A stretch of 64,000 bases of DNA, taken from assembly GCF_007301515.1 (NCBI RefSeq), contig NZ_CP041666.1, positions 1,736,001 to 1,800,000 of the forward strand, given 5' to 3'. Below the pieces are notes generated by a model. That model was not told the DNA's origin, did no database searches, and saw only the letters and a list, made by a program, of their open reading frames with translations. The position numbers and the translations under genes were made by a program. Positions 25,974 through 34,198 of the stretch are shown here, piece after piece (position 1 is the stretch's first letter; each line of letters begins with the position of its first letter). The stretch comes from Radiobacillus deserti (lineage in GTDB: Bacteria > Bacillota > Bacilli > Bacillales > Amphibacillaceae).

Positions 25974-26777
25974 ATGCCTGAACTCCCTGAAATGGAACAT
26001 TACAAGCAACTATTAGAGCAAACCATTAAAGAAAAGACGATTACAGAAGTGAAAATACTAAGAGAAAAATCAATCAACGTTTCCGTTTCCGCTTTTGAAA
26101 AGCGGGTAGTGTCTCAACAGGTTACTGACATAGAACGTAAAGCGAAACATTTAGTACTTCATCTTTCAAGTGGAGATGTACTCCTGTTACATCTTATGCT
26201 AGGGGGATGGATGTTTTATGGATTAGAAGGACCAGATCGCACTGTACAAGTACGTTTATCCTTTGGTCATCATCATTTACATTTTATTGGCTTACGACTA
26301 GGCTATCTTCATATTTTAACTGAATCTGAGATGGTACAAGCTTTAGAAAATTTAGGTCCAGAACCGTTAAGTGATAACTTTTCATTAGACATGTTTATAG
26401 AAAAAATGCATAGAAAAAGAGGAAAACTTAAGACTGCACTAGTTGATCAACAATTTCTTTCCGGTATCGGTAATCGATATTCAGATGAAATTTGTTGGCA
26501 AGCGCAAGTGTTACCAACTAGAAGTGTAAACGAACTAACTAAAATCGAGATGACAAACATTTTTGGGGCAATTCGAACCATTCTACCTAAAGCGATTAAA
26601 CTCGGGGGTTATATGAACGAGAAGTTTATGAAGGATGATCGGATAACTGGGGGATATTTGCCGCACTTTCATGTTTATAAGCAGGAGGGCGAGGCTTGTC
26701 CTCGGTGCAGTCACCCTATTCGAAGAAGTGAAATCTCGTCTCGTAAAACTTTCTATTGTTCAAACTGTCAATACTAA
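25974..26777 (+). CDS. Formamidopyrimidine-DNA glycosylase (Fpg/Nei) family protein
   Basis: 267 residues. The N-terminal MPELPEMEHY keeps the catalytic proline and glutamate. IERKAKHLVLHL holds the conserved lysine, QQFLSGIGNRYSDEICWQAQ is the H2TH DNA-binding helix, and CPRCSHPIRRSEISSRKTFY with CSNCQ is the four-cysteine zinc finger including the late arginine. ATG 25974 follows AAAGGTGG; the longer frame to 25938 is not needed. It differs enough from housekeeping MutM that its lesion preference could differ. It is directly followed by endonuclease IV, implying coupled base excision. Confidence 0.88.
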   Translation: MPELPEMEHYKQLLEQTIKEKTITEVKILREKSINVSVSAFEKRVVSQQVTDIERKAKHLVLHLSSGDVLLLHLMLGGWMFYGLEGPDRTVQVRLSFGHHHLHFIGLRLGYLHILTESEMVQALENLGPEPLSDNFSLDMFIEKMHRKRGKLKTALVDQQFLSGIGNRYSDEICWQAQVLPTRSVNELTKIEMTNIFGAIRTILPKAIKLGGYMNEKFMKDDRITGGYLPHFHVYKQEGEACPRCSHPIRRSEISSRKTFYCSNCQY

Positions 26778-26789
26778 AGGAGGGATTTC

Positions 26790-27626
26790 ATGAAGTTAGG
26801 GTGTCATGTTAGCATTCGAGATGGGTATCTTGGAGCAGCACAAAAAGCACAAAACATGAACGCCGATGCTTTCCAATACTTCCCGAAAAACCCACGTGGC
26901 TTATCCGTAAAGAAGGCTCCGGAAGAAGACACAACCAGCTGTAAACAGTTTTGTGAGGAGAACGGTCTCATATCCATTTCGCATTCTCCTTACCCAACCG
27001 ATTTAACGGCTGTCGGGGAGAAGCAGAAGAAAGTTATAGAGTCTTTGCGAAGTGACTTAGAAATCTCAGACGCCTGTGGGTCCCTTGGGGTTGTCGTTCA
27101 TTTTGGTAAAAATGAACGTGGTAAAGATCCACTTGACACCTATAGACAAATAATTGATACGTTGAACCAAACTTTGGTGGACTGGGATGGGACATGTAAG
27201 CTTCTGATTGAGAACAATGCAAGTAAATTAGGCGCTATGGGTACGACCCTTGAAGAACTAGTTCAAATTAGACGGTTAACGGATTTTCCTGAGAAGATAG
27301 GATTTTGTTTGGATACATGCCATGCATTTGCTAGTGGATTGTGGACAGGGGATAATTGGATGGAGTTATGGCGAGAAGCTGAACAATTAGGATACGTTGC
27401 TGATCTATGTGCCATCCATTTTAATAATTCCATGTACAATACTGGTTCGGGCAGAGATCGTCACGCCAATATTCTAGATCACGGGTATATACAAAAGAGA
27501 CAGCTTGCCTCCATTTTTCAAACAGATTGGGAAGAGGACTTTCCGTTTATATTGGAAACACCAGATGAGTTTGGTGTCACAAAGCTGGAAGAGATAAGTC
27601 AAGTGAAAACGTGGTTAAACATATAA
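26790..27626 (+). CDS. nfo: Endonuclease IV (AP endonuclease)
   Basis: 278 residues, TIM-barrel AP endonuclease. Family motifs are KLGCHVSIRDGY, ADAFQYFPKNPRG, ISHSPYPTDL, VVHFGKNERGKD, LLIENNASK, GFCLDTCHAFASG, and the metal-site AIHFNNSMYNTGSGRDRHANI with FILETPDE. All zinc ligands expected for the family appear present. It cleaves DNA at abasic sites left by glycosylases. AAAGGAGGG precedes the ATG only 12 bases after the Fpg-like stop, so the two act as a repair pair. Somewhat shorter than B. subtilis YqfS (about 297). Confidence 0.92.
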   Translation: MKLGCHVSIRDGYLGAAQKAQNMNADAFQYFPKNPRGLSVKKAPEEDTTSCKQFCEENGLISISHSPYPTDLTAVGEKQKKVIESLRSDLEISDACGSLGVVVHFGKNERGKDPLDTYRQIIDTLNQTLVDWDGTCKLLIENNASKLGAMGTTLEELVQIRRLTDFPEKIGFCLDTCHAFASGLWTGDNWMELWREAEQLGYVADLCAIHFNNSMYNTGSGRDRHANILDHGYIQKRQLASIFQTDWEEDFPFILETPDEFGVTKLEEISQVKTWLNI

Positions 27627-27798
27627 AGCCCTCCAATGCAGGAGGGCTTTTCCTTATATAATCATTTACGGATTCCTTAAAGTAGAGCCAGTGATAATAT
27701 TCAGCTTGTTTCACCCGATATTTTAATACGACTTCTTTTATTAGTGGTGCCTTATTGTAAAGTAATTGGACGAGATAGGCACGCTCAGATTGATTCAT
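27577..27798 (-). CDS. Small hypothetical protein antisense to the nfo 3' end
   Basis: 73 residues. The first 50 (MNQSERAYLVQLLYNKAPLI and on to WLYFKESVNDYIRK) look protein-like and basic. The last 23 run through the nfo terminator stem (KSPPALEGF) and the nfo coding end, so the natural stop may have been lost. The ribosome site is weak (AGAAGG). It could be a slightly damaged small gene or chance. Confidence 0.35.
   Translation of the reverse strand: MNQSERAYLVQLLYNKAPLIKEVVLKYRVKQAEYYHWLYFKESVNDYIRKSPPALEGFICLTTFSLDLSLPAL
27626..27657 (+). terminator. Intrinsic terminator of the fpg-like/nfo operon
   Basis: AAGCCCTCC and GGAGGGCTT form a 9-bp stem around AATGCA, followed by TTCCTT. Confidence 0.85.
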
Positions 27799-28239
27799 AA
27801 CAGAAGCCTTCTAGGTATTTTTAGTATCAGTTATTGGTATCATTATATATTTGAGATTAATCAAATGCCTTTTTGAGATAGATAAATAGATTATTAATTC
27901 AAATCTGTCATAACTTAGGATTGTAGCATGTATCGTAAGATGACTGGATTGAAATTTAGCAGTATAGGCAAATATAAGAGAACCTTTCTTTCGGAAGGTT
28001 TTTTCTATGGACTAGACGTATTGAAACTCCATGTTTTTGGTTTTTAGGAATAAATTAGTAGGAAAAATGAAAGTAAAGCTGTGTAATAAGATTGTAATGT
28101 AGGACAAAAAACCTTGTTGAACCATGGCATTGCTATATCACTGTACTGTCAATGGTTTTATTTGGCTAATGAATCCTTTCTATGAACCTGTTAATCTTGT
28201 AAATGTTCCGAGATTGCTATAACAGGAGGGTTCATAGAT
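27799..28239 (+). other. Long intergenic region with an orphan terminator
   Basis: No gene is evident over 440 bp. AACCTT at about 27982 pairs with AAGGTT around CTTTCGG and is followed by TTTTCT, a terminator without a preceding reading frame. A small RNA transcribed from about 27850-28005 is possible. The right part is the leader of the LysM/SleB gene; I see no match to a known cell-wall riboswitch core there. Confidence 0.4.
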
Positions 28240-28821
28240 ATGAAAAAAATTCTAGTAGGATTTGTTTTATCTTTATCGCTTCTGTCCTTTACCTCAACTT
28301 CAGAAGCTGCTAGTTCATATACAGTTCAAAGTGGAGATACGCTATGGAAAATTGGGATGAGATATGGAGTTTCTGTTGAGGATCTTCAACAACTTAATAA
28401 TCATTATAGCTCCCAATTGAATATTGGAGATACACTTACCATTCCATCCACTATTTCTGCTTCTGAAAAGGACTTACTTGCACGGCTTGTACAAGCTGAA
28501 GCAGTAGGAGAGCCTTATGCAGGAAAAGTTGCAGTGGCTACAGTTGTACTAAACCGTGTGGACAACTCTAAATTCCCAAATAATATTAAAGATGTTATTT
28601 ACGAAAAATCTGCTGGGTACTATGCTTTTACACCAGTGAAAAATGGTCAAATTAACCAGCCTGCTTCTGTATCTGCAAAGAAGGCTGTTTCGGAGGCACT
28701 TGCATTTAGAGGTATGGGAAGTGGATCCTTATACTTTTATAATCCGAAAACTGCACAAAGTGCATGGATAAAATCAAGACCTGTTACTATTAAAATAGGA
28801 AATCACACATTTACTAGATAA
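28240..28821 (+). CDS. LysM plus SleB-type cell wall hydrolase
   Basis: 193 residues, exported. Signal peptide MKKILVGFVLSLSLLSFTST with likely cleavage after SEAA. One LysM peptidoglycan-binding repeat follows (YTVQSGDTLWKIGMRYGVSV to LNIGDTLTIP, residues 27-70). The Hydrolase_2 domain of SleB/CwlJ cortex-lytic enzymes covers the rest: LLARLVQAEAVGEPYAGKVA with the catalytic glutamate, VVLNRVDNSKFP, and a C-terminal FYNPKTA motif. It probably acts in wall turnover or germination. AGGAGGG ribosome site. Confidence 0.93.
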   Translation: MKKILVGFVLSLSLLSFTSTSEAASSYTVQSGDTLWKIGMRYGVSVEDLQQLNNHYSSQLNIGDTLTIPSTISASEKDLLARLVQAEAVGEPYAGKVAVATVVLNRVDNSKFPNNIKDVIYEKSAGYYAFTPVKNGQINQPASVSAKKAVSEALAFRGMGSGSLYFYNPKTAQSAWIKSRPVTIKIGNHTFTR

Positions 28822-28855
28822 CAAAAGGAGAGCTAATGCTCTCCTTTTTCTGTAT
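28821..28855 (+). terminator. Intrinsic terminator
   Basis: AAAAGGAGAGC and GCTCTCCTTTTT pair around TAAT just after the hydrolase stop. Confidence 0.85.
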
Positions 28856-28859
28856 GCTT

Positions 28860-29333
28860 TTATCCGCGCTTCATTGGCCAGGATCCTTGAAGCTTTCGGA
28901 GTAACACAATCTGTCCTGTATGATAAGCATCGTGCATCATCCATTCAGATAAGTCTTTATATACAGGTAGGACTTGTAGTTCTTCCTCTGTCAGTTCGTC
29001 TAGCATTTTTTCAATTTCATTGGCGATGCGATGCGTCCTTTTTAATGTATCTGACCATCCTGAAGTGTCTTCTGCGTGTCCGGGATCACCAAACGTATCT
29101 TCATTTGGTAGGTTGGACACATACGATTTTCCATTTAGTCCGAGCAGTATTCGTTCATTCCAATAGTTCATATGATTGACCATTTGCCAGATTGTGTTAC
29201 CGCCTTGGGGTGGTTTCCAAGCAGCATCTGTAGCACCCAATCCTTCTAAAGAAAGAGAAAGTGGTACAAACCAACCTTCCTTATTCCAACTATACATACG
29301 TTGTTTTTTATAAATTTCAAGAGATGATATCAT
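28860..29333 (-). CDS. DinB-family protein
   Basis: 157 residues, four-helix-bundle DinB/YfiT type. Likely metal-ligand histidines occur in WQMVNHMNYWNERIL near residue 54 and in MMHDAYHTGQIVLLRKLQG near residue 137, the usual spacing. The HTGQI motif is typical of bacillar DinB proteins. In some members the fold acts as a thiol (bacillithiol) transferase. The substrate is unknown. Monocistronic. Confidence 0.85.
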   Translation of the reverse strand: MISSLEIYKKQRMYSWNKEGWFVPLSLSLEGLGATDAAWKPPQGGNTIWQMVNHMNYWNERILLGLNGKSYVSNLPNEDTFGDPGHAEDTSGWSDTLKRTHRIANEIEKMLDELTEEELQVLPVYKDLSEWMMHDAYHTGQIVLLRKLQGSWPMKRG

Positions 29334-29456
29334 AATTTTAACCCCCTTAACAATAAAAACACCACCAACTAGAAGGAAAGAGTTAAATGGAGAGGTGGTA
29401 CTTTTTCCTCATTATACCTAAATACTGAAAAAGAGGATGATATTTTGCTTGAAATG

Positions 29457-29492
29457 TAAAAAGCGCACTCTTTTTAGAATGCGCTTCAATCT
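29457..29492. terminator. Intrinsic terminator between the ZIP gene and its downstream region
   Basis: AAGCGCACTC pairs with GAATGCGCTT around TTTTTA. It lies just past the ZIP stop on the minus strand. Confidence 0.6.
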
Positions 29493-29496
29493 CTGA

Positions 29497-30309
29497 TTAT
29501 CCTAATGCCACATCTAAAATCATCATAATCGTGAATCCAAACATTAGACTCATCGAGGCTAGATCACTATTTCCTTTTTCTTGTGATCCAGGTATAACTT
29601 CTTCCGCTACAACAAAAATCATAGCACCAGCAGCAAAGCTAAGTGCATAAGGGAGTAACGGCTGTACAAAAGTGACAGCAAGAACCCCGATTATAGCAGC
29701 TATTGGCTCTACCATTCCGGAGAATTGACCATACATAAAGCTACGGCGTCTGGACATCCCATCTCTTCGAAGTGGAAGGGATACCGCAACTCCTTCTGGG
29801 AAGTTTTGTATTCCTATTCCAATTCCAAGTGCAATCGCTCCTGTTAATGATGCAGAATCAAAGCCGGCGGCTACTGCTCCGAAAGCAACTCCGATAGCGA
29901 GTCCTTCAGGTATATTGTGAAGCGTAATTGCTAATACGAGTAGTGTACTTCTACGTTTTTGTGAGTTATGAATCCCTTCCGCTTTGGAAGTTGGTGTATT
30001 GGGGTGTAAGTGGGGAAGAATCTTATCAATTCCCCACAGAAACATACCACCGAGCAAAAAGCCTACTGCAGCAGGTATCCAAGCTGGATACCCATTTCCT
30101 TCGGCCATATCCAACGCTGGAGAAAGTAGGGACCAGAAGCTTGCAGCAATCATTACACCGCCAGCGAATCCCAACATACCATCCAATAATTTTTGATTAA
30201 ATCCTTTCGTTGCGAACACAATTGCTGCTCCGAGTGCTGTCATTCCCCAAGTAAATAACGTTACAATAAGTGCTTGCCATAATGGAGATAGTTCAAGGAA
30301 TTCGTTCAT
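29497..30309 (-). CDS. ZIP family divalent metal transporter
   Basis: 270 residues, eight spans. The metal-translocating helices carry [18 protein letters not shown] near residue 131 and [20 protein letters not shown] near residue 165, the two HN.PEG / QNFPEG signatures of ZIP carriers. A histidine-containing loop (LPHLHPN) lies before them. It imports zinc or related divalent ions. The start is ATG 30309 behind GGGAG; a longer frame to 30333 exists. No zinc-uptake regulator site was recognised upstream. Confidence 0.92.
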   Translation of the reverse strand: MNEFLELSPLWQALIVTLFTWGMTALGAAIVFATKGFNQKLLDGMLGFAGGVMIAASFWSLLSPALDMAEGNGYPAWIPAAVGFLLGGMFLWGIDKILPHLHPNTPTSKAEGIHNSQKRRSTLLVLAITLHNIPEGLAIGVAFGAVAAGFDSASLTGAIALGIGIGIQNFPEGVAVSLPLRRDGMSRRRSFMYGQFSGMVEPIAAIIGVLAVTFVQPLLPYALSFAAGAMIFVVAEEVIPGSQEKGNSDLASMSLMFGFTIMMILDVALG

Positions 30310-30457
30310 AAGGTGTATCTCCCTTCCCATCAATCTTCCTATTTTTTATAAAGACGCAGTTTTAGCCTATGCAATTTATTAGAAAATGTTTCCTATAGGC
30401 AAATAGTTTATACCTAGTGAAATAATTGGTCAATTAATTGTACTTATGGTGCAAATA

Positions 30458-30496
30458 AAAAATCCCTTATGACAAAAATCATAAGGGATTTTTATT
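30458..30496 (-). terminator. Intrinsic terminator of the AI-2E family gene
   Basis: AAAAATCCCTTATGA and TCATAAGGGATTTTT form a long stem around CAAAAA, placed just beyond the stop at 30505. Confidence 0.85.
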
Positions 30497-30504
30497 ACCT
30501 ATAT

Positions 30505-31620
30505 CTAGCTACTCATTTCTGGTTCTGTTCTTTGTTTTGCTTCTTTCCTTGCAATTAGGAACTTTCGAATATTCAGCACGATGGTTTTTACCGTAGCATA
30601 GGTCGGAACAGCTAAAATCATTCCAAGCACACCGGCCAAATTACCCGCAGCGAGTAATAAGATAATAATTGTTGCTGGATGCGTGTCGAGACTTTTGCCT
30701 AGGATAAGAGGGGAAAGGAAATTCCCTTCTATTTGTTGTGCTACAACTAATATGATTAACACAAATAATGCTTTTGTCGGTGAATCAAACAATGCAACAA
30801 TCACTGCTGGAGCACCACCGATTAGTGGTCCAATGTAAGGGATAATATTAGTAAAGGCAACGGTAACGGCTAATACAAATGCATATGGCAGATCGATAAT
30901 GAGGTATCCGATTAAGGATAAAATTCCCACAAAGAGACCAACCGTAACTTGACCTTGAATATATGCAGAAAGCGTTCTGCTCGTTTCTTTTAAAATCGTA
31001 AGTCCTTCTTCTCTATAGGAATCAGGAATAAACTTAGCAACTGCGTTTGGAAATTTGTGACCATCCTTGAACATATAAAATAGAAGTAGTGGGACTGTTG
31101 CAATAATGATGGCGATATTGGTTACGATGCTCAGCACGTTTTGAAAGCTTCCAGTTATGATCTCGGGTAGCGTGTTTGCAAAATCGACGAGCTTTTGTTG
31201 AGCGTTCGCAATTAAGTCTTCCTGCTCATCCAGGAACTCTTGAAATGTTTCAGATTGAGATAAATTTTCAAAATAATCAAATGCACTTCTGGCGTAACCA
31301 GGTAAATCGTTCGCTAGTGCTGAAAACTGCTTGGTAATGGTTGGCACGAAGTTTCCGATTAAAAGAGCTATCAATCCAATAGACAGGAGGTATAGGACGA
31401 TAATTGCCAACACCCGGGGGAGCTTTATCCGTTTTTGAATAAAATTAACAATTGGATTGAGTAATAAATATAAAAAGGTAGTAATTAGTATAGGGAAAAA
31501 GAGAGTAGTGATAAATATCCCTATAGGTTGAAATAAAAACGATAGCTTTGTCGCTACAAATAGAACCGTTAAAATTAGTAGAATTTGAATAGTCCAGTAC
31601 TGAAATCTTTTTTTGTCCAT
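30505..31620 (-). CDS. AI-2E family transporter
   Basis: 371 residues with about eight spans. The pattern is LLLNPIVNFIQKRIKLPRV near residue 54, a soluble amphipathic insert (residues about 105-160), then FTNIIPYIGPLIGGAPAVIV near residue 257 and QQIEGNFLSPLILGKSLDTH near residue 290, all typical of the YtvI/YubA-type AI-2E (UPF0118) family. Some members are sodium/proton antiporters or autoinducer exporters; the substrate cannot be inferred here. Monocistronic. Confidence 0.9.
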   Translation of the reverse strand: MDKKRFQYWTIQILLILTVLFVATKLSFLFQPIGIFITTLFFPILITTFLYLLLNPIVNFIQKRIKLPRVLAIIVLYLLSIGLIALLIGNFVPTITKQFSALANDLPGYARSAFDYFENLSQSETFQEFLDEQEDLIANAQQKLVDFANTLPEIITGSFQNVLSIVTNIAIIIATVPLLLFYMFKDGHKFPNAVAKFIPDSYREEGLTILKETSRTLSAYIQGQVTVGLFVGILSLIGYLIIDLPYAFVLAVTVAFTNIIPYIGPLIGGAPAVIVALFDSPTKALFVLIILVVAQQIEGNFLSPLILGKSLDTHPATIIILLLAAGNLAGVLGMILAVPTYATVKTIVLNIRKFLIARKEAKQRTEPEMSS

Positions 31621-31721
31621 TGACGATACCTCTTTTACAATTTATTCCGCTTGAGGTTGATTATATCAAACATGTTTAGGAACGAACAATAAAACTCCTG
31701 TTTCCTATCTATTAATAGAAT

Positions 31722-31752
31722 AGAAAGGTGACTTATTAGCCACCTTTTTTCC
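31722..31752. terminator. Terminator-like hairpin
   Basis: AAAGGTG and CACCTTTTTT pair around a short loop containing ACTTATTAGC. It sits just past the LOV remnant on the minus strand and may be its old terminator. Confidence 0.55.
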
Positions 31753-31800
31753 CGCACAGGGACAATTAGTGGCTATAAAAACTTCGTCCCTCCAATGCTT

Positions 31801-32034
31801 CTATTCATGGACATTCTTTTTCAGATGTAGCATTTTTTGAACCCCTAGAAAAAACTTTTTCTTTTCTTCTTCCACCTACATGACATCGATAGAGAGTTCA
31901 TTCCAAAATCCGGTTCCATCCTTTTTATAGTTATCAAGCTGGAGAGAGATTGACTTTTCTTTCCCAATAGCATTTCTAATTGAGTCCACTGCTTGCCAGT
32001 TGTCTATGATATCCAAATAGTCCAATCGATTCAT
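31801..32034 (-). pseudogene. Remnant of a YtvA-like LOV (PAS) photoreceptor gene
   Basis: Read on the minus strand from ATG 32034 the frame gives VDSIRNAIGKEKSISLQLDN and YKKDGTGFWNELSIDVM, then TAG at 31878, then EEEKKKFFLGVQKMLHLKKN to a stop at 31803. This matches the second half of the B. subtilis YtvA LOV domain, including the NYKKDGT.FWNEL strand and the YFVGIQ-type last strand. The segment with the photoactive cysteine (NCRFLQG) and the STAS effector domain are gone. Truncation plus the internal stop show a decayed gene. Confidence 0.65.
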
Positions 32035-32153
32035 ATTTTTGTTAAGGGCTTGTTTTATTCCTATAAAAATTGTAAATTATCTTACAAACATATAGGTGAT
32101 AGAGGGAAAGTAAGGTATTATAATTGTAAAGCTTTCGGAAAGTAGGGATAAAA

Positions 32154-32279
32154 GTGAAGAAGGTTGGATTGTTATTTGCGTGTCTTTCTATTGGAACGTA
32201 CGCCTTTTCTAGAAGTGCAAAACTAAATAACAAGCGATATGTCCCTTTACCAGCAAGAAATGAATCGGTGAATCGTTGA
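32154..32279 (+). CDS. Possible 41-residue membrane peptide
   Basis: GTG 32154 opens a 41-residue frame whose first 20 residues (MKKVGLLFACLSIGTYAFSR) form a membrane anchor or signal, followed by a short basic tail. A TATAAT at about 32117-32122 and a good + strand terminator at 32295-32320 frame it, which favours a real small transcript. The ribosome site (GTAGGGAT) is weak. No family known. Confidence 0.4.
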   Translation: MKKVGLLFACLSIGTYAFSRSAKLNNKRYVPLPARNESVNR

Positions 32280-32292
32280 TCAGCATAAAGAG

Positions 32293-32322
32293 GACAAGCC
32301 CACACTCGTGGGCTTTTGTTAT
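32293..32322 (+). terminator. Intrinsic terminator
   Basis: AAGCCCAC and GTGGGCTTTT pair around ACTC. The T tract is on the + strand, so it serves the small upstream frame rather than the convergent phosphoesterase. Confidence 0.7.
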
Positions 32323-33233
32323 TTGCTTAATAGTTCAAATATGGTTAGCTCTGGAGGACAATTTATTCGGATGGGCAGATTGCTGAATCCGATGCCACGG
32401 TTGACGTATAATCGATTTCCTTCTTGACCAAAATCAGTAATCCAACCGGAAGCATGTACCTTTCCATCTTCTAAAACCGTATTATATAACCATGTTGACA
32501 GCAGAGGAATCTCTATTTGACTTCCGTGTGTATGTCCTGCTATAGCCAAAGGTGCTAGAAGCGAAGGAATGTCTTCATAAGCGTCTGGATTATGCATCAC
32601 GACAATTCTAGGTAATGAATCGCTCATTTGATGTAATACTTTTTCAGGCTGTGCATTATTGGGCCAACTAGCACCGATTCCAGCTAAATATAAAGATTGA
32701 GGAGAAGGACGCCCAACTGTTACTCCGTCACTATCGTTTTGTAGAGCAATCGTCTCATTTTGAAGTACTCTTACACCGTTTTTCTCAAGCTCTTTCTTTA
32801 AGTCGTTCATAATGGAAGAATTCGGTATATCCTCAATGTTATCCATTCCATAATCATGATTACCTAGTACGGTAAATATAGGGATGTCGGATGATAAGAG
32901 TGGTTTGAGAACATCCATTACTGTTCTAATGGATCCATCCTCATTTATTTCTGGATGATATAGAAAATCTCCTAGTAATATGACAGCTCCAGGTTGAAGT
33001 TCTATCACTTTCTCTATAGATTTTTCAACTGTCTTCCTGTTCGCTAACCACATACCAATCTGAAAATCTCCTAATACTGCAATAGTTTCATGTTCCCAAA
33101 CACTCGGTAATTCAGGAATGTATGCTTTTTGTTTTTCAACTTTTAAAAAGTAAGGCTCTGATAAGCCCCAAATAGTCAAAGTCACTATAGAAAAGACTAA
33201 AATCATACTTAGTCTTTTAAGATGTCGCTTCAC
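32319..33233 (-). CDS. Membrane-anchored metallophosphoesterase
   Basis: 304 residues. One N-terminal transmembrane anchor (residues 7-26) is followed by a calcineurin-like domain facing outside: IAVLGDFQIGMW, VILLGDFLYH, TVLGNHDYGMD, IVVMHNPDAY and IAGHTHGSQIEIP. The first motif has GDFQ where most members have GDxH, a substitution in a metal-ligand position. The YkuE/YaeI group may cleave lipid-linked phosphates. It forms an operon with the PAP2 phosphatase 16 bases upstream. Confidence 0.9.
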   Translation of the reverse strand: MKRHLKRLSMILVFSIVTLTIWGLSEPYFLKVEKQKAYIPELPSVWEHETIAVLGDFQIGMWLANRKTVEKSIEKVIELQPGAVILLGDFLYHPEINEDGSIRTVMDVLKPLLSSDIPIFTVLGNHDYGMDNIEDIPNSSIMNDLKKELEKNGVRVLQNETIALQNDSDGVTVGRPSPQSLYLAGIGASWPNNAQPEKVLHQMSDSLPRIVVMHNPDAYEDIPSLLAPLAIAGHTHGSQIEIPLLSTWLYNTVLEDGKVHASGWITDFGQEGNRLYVNRGIGFSNLPIRINCPPELTIFELLSK

Positions 33234-33249
33234 TTATATCAAACTCCAT

Positions 33250-33984
33250 TTACTTATTAGACTTTACATGGAATTTTTGAATAAAGAATGCTCGAACTGC
33301 TCGGAAAGGCTGAATGTGATATTGGGTCTGCCACTCGACCCATTCTAGCGCTATGATACATATCAACATCCAAACAGTACCAGCTAAATAACCCGCTATT
33401 ACGTCACTCGGAAAGTGGGCACCCAAATAAATACGGCTAAATCCGATCAGAATGATTAGACAACTAGAGAAGAAGGATAAAATAGTTTTAAATTGCTTCG
33501 AAATACGACTTTTTAATAAAAAATAAATCATGAACCCATAAAATATTAGTGAGCCCATACTATGACCACTAGGGAAACTAAATCCAACCGCATCGATTTC
33601 GGGATTGATCGTAGGTCTGCCTCGTCCATAAAATTCTTTCAGAACACGAGTAATGATCCCACCACCAGCAATCGCAATTAAAAATGCCATTATTCCGAAA
33701 TTATCTTTTCCTCTAAACCAAAGTAGGAGGATAACTATAATTGAACATGTAGTTAAAAACCAAACAGAGCCAAGCTCCGTTATGATCAGCATAATAAAGT
33801 CTAATACATCTGTTTCTATCGTTTTGAGTGCTTCGATTAAGACCGTATCAAATCTTCTAACTTCTTCCTCCAGTAATCCATCTCCTATTTCAACGAAAAG
33901 GTATGTGAATCCGCTAATTAATACTAGTCCAATAAGAACTATTATAAGAGGGAATCCAGTTTTTTTCATTTTTTCCTTAATCAT
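33250..33984 (-). CDS. PAP2-family phosphatase
   Basis: 244 residues, six spans. The three acid-phosphatase motifs are complete: KEFYGRGRP near residue 117, PSGHS near residue 136 and SRIYLGAHFPSDVIAG near residue 187, giving the Lys/Arg, His and Arg/His of the active site. The likely substrate is phosphatidic acid, phosphatidylglycerol phosphate or undecaprenyl pyrophosphate at the outer membrane face. Co-transcribed with the downstream phosphoesterase. Confidence 0.93.
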   Translation of the reverse strand: MIKEKMKKTGFPLIIVLIGLVLISGFTYLFVEIGDGLLEEEVRRFDTVLIEALKTIETDVLDFIMLIITELGSVWFLTTCSIIVILLLWFRGKDNFGIMAFLIAIAGGGIITRVLKEFYGRGRPTINPEIDAVGFSFPSGHSMGSLIFYGFMIYFLLKSRISKQFKTILSFFSSCLIILIGFSRIYLGAHFPSDVIAGYLAGTVWMLICIIALEWVEWQTQYHIQPFRAVRAFFIQKFHVKSNK

Positions 33985-34198
33985 GACATCACTCCCATAG
34001 TTGCTAATGGAAATAGTAATAGTATGGCTGTTTGCGATTTACGTATTCGGCAAATAAACCCAATTGGTTCCTAGGTTTTCACCTTCGTATTTTTTCCTTT
34101 TCTTATTTAAAAAAAGTATTAAAAAAATATTACACTTACATCACCCAAAAATAACTGGTACATAATATAACTCAGTTATACAGTTGAGGTGATGGGCG

